From contig CAKRAY010000064.1 of assembly GCA_934296355.1 (NCBI GenBank), positions 1 through 7,841 on the forward strand: a stretch of DNA of 7,841 nucleotides, in the 5' to 3' direction. The DNA comes from an uncultured Clostridia bacterium (GTDB lineage: Bacteria > Bacillota > Clostridia > Christensenellales > DTU072). This document shows positions 6,729 to 7,841 of this stretch, piece after piece (position 1 is the first letter of the stretch; each line of letters starts with the position of its first letter). The translations under genes and the position numbers were made by a program. The notes beneath the pieces were generated by a model. It made no database searches. It was not told the DNA's origin and saw only the letters and a program-made list of their open reading frames with translations.

Positions 6729-7841
6729 TTACTTTTTGGCTTTGGGGTCCATTGCGTCGCGCAAACCGTCTCCCACGAAGTTAAAGCCGAGCACGGCGAT
6801 AACTATCATAAGTCCGGCGGGCAACCAGGTATTCACGTGATATTGAAGCGCGACGGGGTCGTTGGATAACGCTATCATAGTACCCCAAGCGGCTTTTCCT
6901 ATCGGAACGCCCAAACCCAAATAACTGAGCGTGGACTCGTACAAAATTACGCTTCCCAATCCAAGCGTCATCGAAACTATAAGTTGCGGCATAACGTTAG
7001 GAATTAAGTGCATAAAAATTCTTCTTCCCGTAGGCAAACCCATAACTTCGGTCGCCGTTATGTACTCTTGCTCTCTCAGTCCGAGAATCTGACCTCTGAC
7101 AAGTCTTGCCGTACCGCTCCAACTGAATAACGTAATCATTACCATAAGAACGTAGATTTGCTGGTCGTCGGTAATCGAACCCGCCACTTTCCAGCCGTCG
7201 ATAACCGCCGAGGCGATTAAAAGTATCGGCAAAGTAGGTATACAGTTAAATATATCTACTATACGCATTATGAGTTGGTCTACCCAACCGCCGAAGTAAC
7301 CGGCTATGCCGCCCAGAACGACGCCGATAATAGTTTCTAAAATTACTACTATAAAACCTATGGTAAGCGAGATTCTGCCGCCGTACATAAGCCTCGTGAA
7401 CACGTCGTAACCTTGGTCGTCGGTTCCTAAAAAGTGGTCTTTACTCGGATTAGCGTAAGTGTTGCCTTCGATAACCTTTTCTATCGCTTCCACGTATTCG
7501 ATTTCGTTGCCGTTCTCGTCGACGTAGGTATCGGTAACGTAAGTATATTTGGTTACCGAACTTCTGTCTACCACGAACTCGTTGCCTTTGGCGTCCTTAT
7601 CGTACCATCTCGTATAGATGACCGGTCCGAGGAAGGAAAACAAGAACAATCCCACAACCATTATCAAGCCGGCTATGGACAGTTTGGAACGGAAAAACCT
7701 ACGCATAATGAGCGTGAAAGGACTCATTTCGCGGTAGTTATTCGCCATTTTTTTCTCGGTTTCCAACTCTTTTTCGCTTACCGACATCTCTTCGGGATTC
7801 GTTTCGTTTACGGAAGCGTTGTCTTCTTCTATCGTTTCCAC
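6729..7841 (-). CDS. oppC: Oligopeptide/dipeptide ABC transporter permease OppC (possibly 5'-partial)
   Basis: Inner-membrane permease subunit that, with OppB, forms the channel of a peptide importer. Numbering from the GTG at the window edge (370 codons), there is an acidic N-terminal tail (1-35), a first membrane helix at about 56-76, then a long extracytoplasmic stretch (79-135). This is followed by the family hallmark GTDDQGYDVFTR (139-150) and the binding-protein-dependent permease core with about five more helices. The EAA-loop that docks on the ATPases is at about 259-284 (EYITATEVMGLPTGRR...). The C-terminus, GFNFVGDGLRDAMDPK, is classic for OppC/DppC. The first codon is GTG and lies exactly at the edge, so the true start may be further upstream; no ribosome site can be seen. 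The stop is 15 bp before oppD. Dipeptide (DppC) or another small-peptide specificity cannot be excluded, because permeases of this family look alike. Confidence 0.93.
   Translation of the reverse strand: METIEEDNASVNETNPEEMSVSEKELETEKKMANNYREMSPFTLIMRRFFRSKLSIAGLIMVVGLFLFSFLGPVIYTRWYDKDAKGNEFVVDRSSVTKYTYVTDTYVDENGNEIEYVEAIEKVIEGNTYANPSKDHFLGTDDQGYDVFTRLMYGGRISLTIGFIVVILETIIGVVLGGIAGYFGGWVDQLIMRIVDIFNCIPTLPILLIASAVIDGWKVAGSITDDQQIYVLMVMITLFSWSGTARLVRGQILGLREQEYITATEVMGLPTGRRIFMHLIPNVMPQLIVSMTLGLGSVILYESTLSYLGLGVPIGKAAWGTMIALSNDPVALQYHVNTWLPAGLMIVIAVLGFNFVGDGLRDAMDPKAKK

Larger units (their letters stand above)
1..7841 (-). other. Probable operon: oppC-oppD-oppF-small membrane protein-S8 protease
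   Basis: All five genes share a strand, with junctions of +15 bp, a 4-bp overlap, a 4-bp overlap and +13 bp, each with its own Shine-Dalgarno site. No hairpin with a T-run fits in any junction. Co-transcription is therefore inferred. The promoter would be to the right of the window, upstream of the missing oppB/oppA genes or of oppC itself, and the terminator to the left. Confidence 0.8.

Noticed and set aside
7839..7841. GTG at the right edge as the certain start of oppC
   Set aside because: It coincides with the window boundary, so no upstream ribosome site can be seen. It may be an internal valine, and the gene is treated as possibly 5'-partial.

Overview
The window holds one uninterrupted run of genes, all on the minus strand, that looks like a single operon coupling peptide import to extracellular proteolysis. 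Read 5'->3' on the minus strand (right to left here) the order is: oligopeptide ABC transporter permease OppC (runs to the right edge), ATPase OppD, ATPase OppF, an 80-residue single-helix membrane protein of unknown function, and a very large secreted subtilisin-family (S8) protease that runs off the left edge. Gaps are tiny: 15 bp between oppC and oppD, a 4-bp GTGA stop/start overlap between oppD and oppF, another 4-bp GTGA overlap between oppF and the small gene, and 13 bp before the protease. No promoter, terminator, RNA gene, mobile element or CRISPR array is visible, and no non-coding stretch exceeds about 15 bp.

The likely host is a Gram-positive-type bacterium, most plausibly an uncultured Clostridia/Bacillota lineage (inference, low to moderate confidence). 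The reasons are purine-rich Shine-Dalgarno sites before each gene, a large S8 protease with the domain order of the lactocepin/C5a-peptidase group, and a transporter gene order typical of Firmicutes. Base composition is intermediate and looks uniform by eye. Codons ending in G or C such as GCG, TCG and GAC are common throughout, so nothing suggests recent transfer of one gene into the others.

Functionally, the protease (signal sequence, I9-type propeptide, catalytic D240/H316/S649 with an inserted PA domain, then beta-sandwich and Ig-like modules) would cleave proteins outside the cell. The Opp system would import the resulting peptides, driven by OppD and OppF. The substrate-binding lipoprotein OppA and permease OppB are not in the window; OppB is expected just beyond the right edge.

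The parts that are not routine are: (i) about 100 extra lysine-rich residues at the C-terminus of OppF, containing three tandem 11-residue units that resemble the amphipathic repeats of synuclein/LEA-type proteins; (ii) the translationally coupled tail-anchored small protein next to it; (iii) the protease placed in the transporter operon; and (iv) matching five-cysteine patterns with identical spacing in OppD and OppF.
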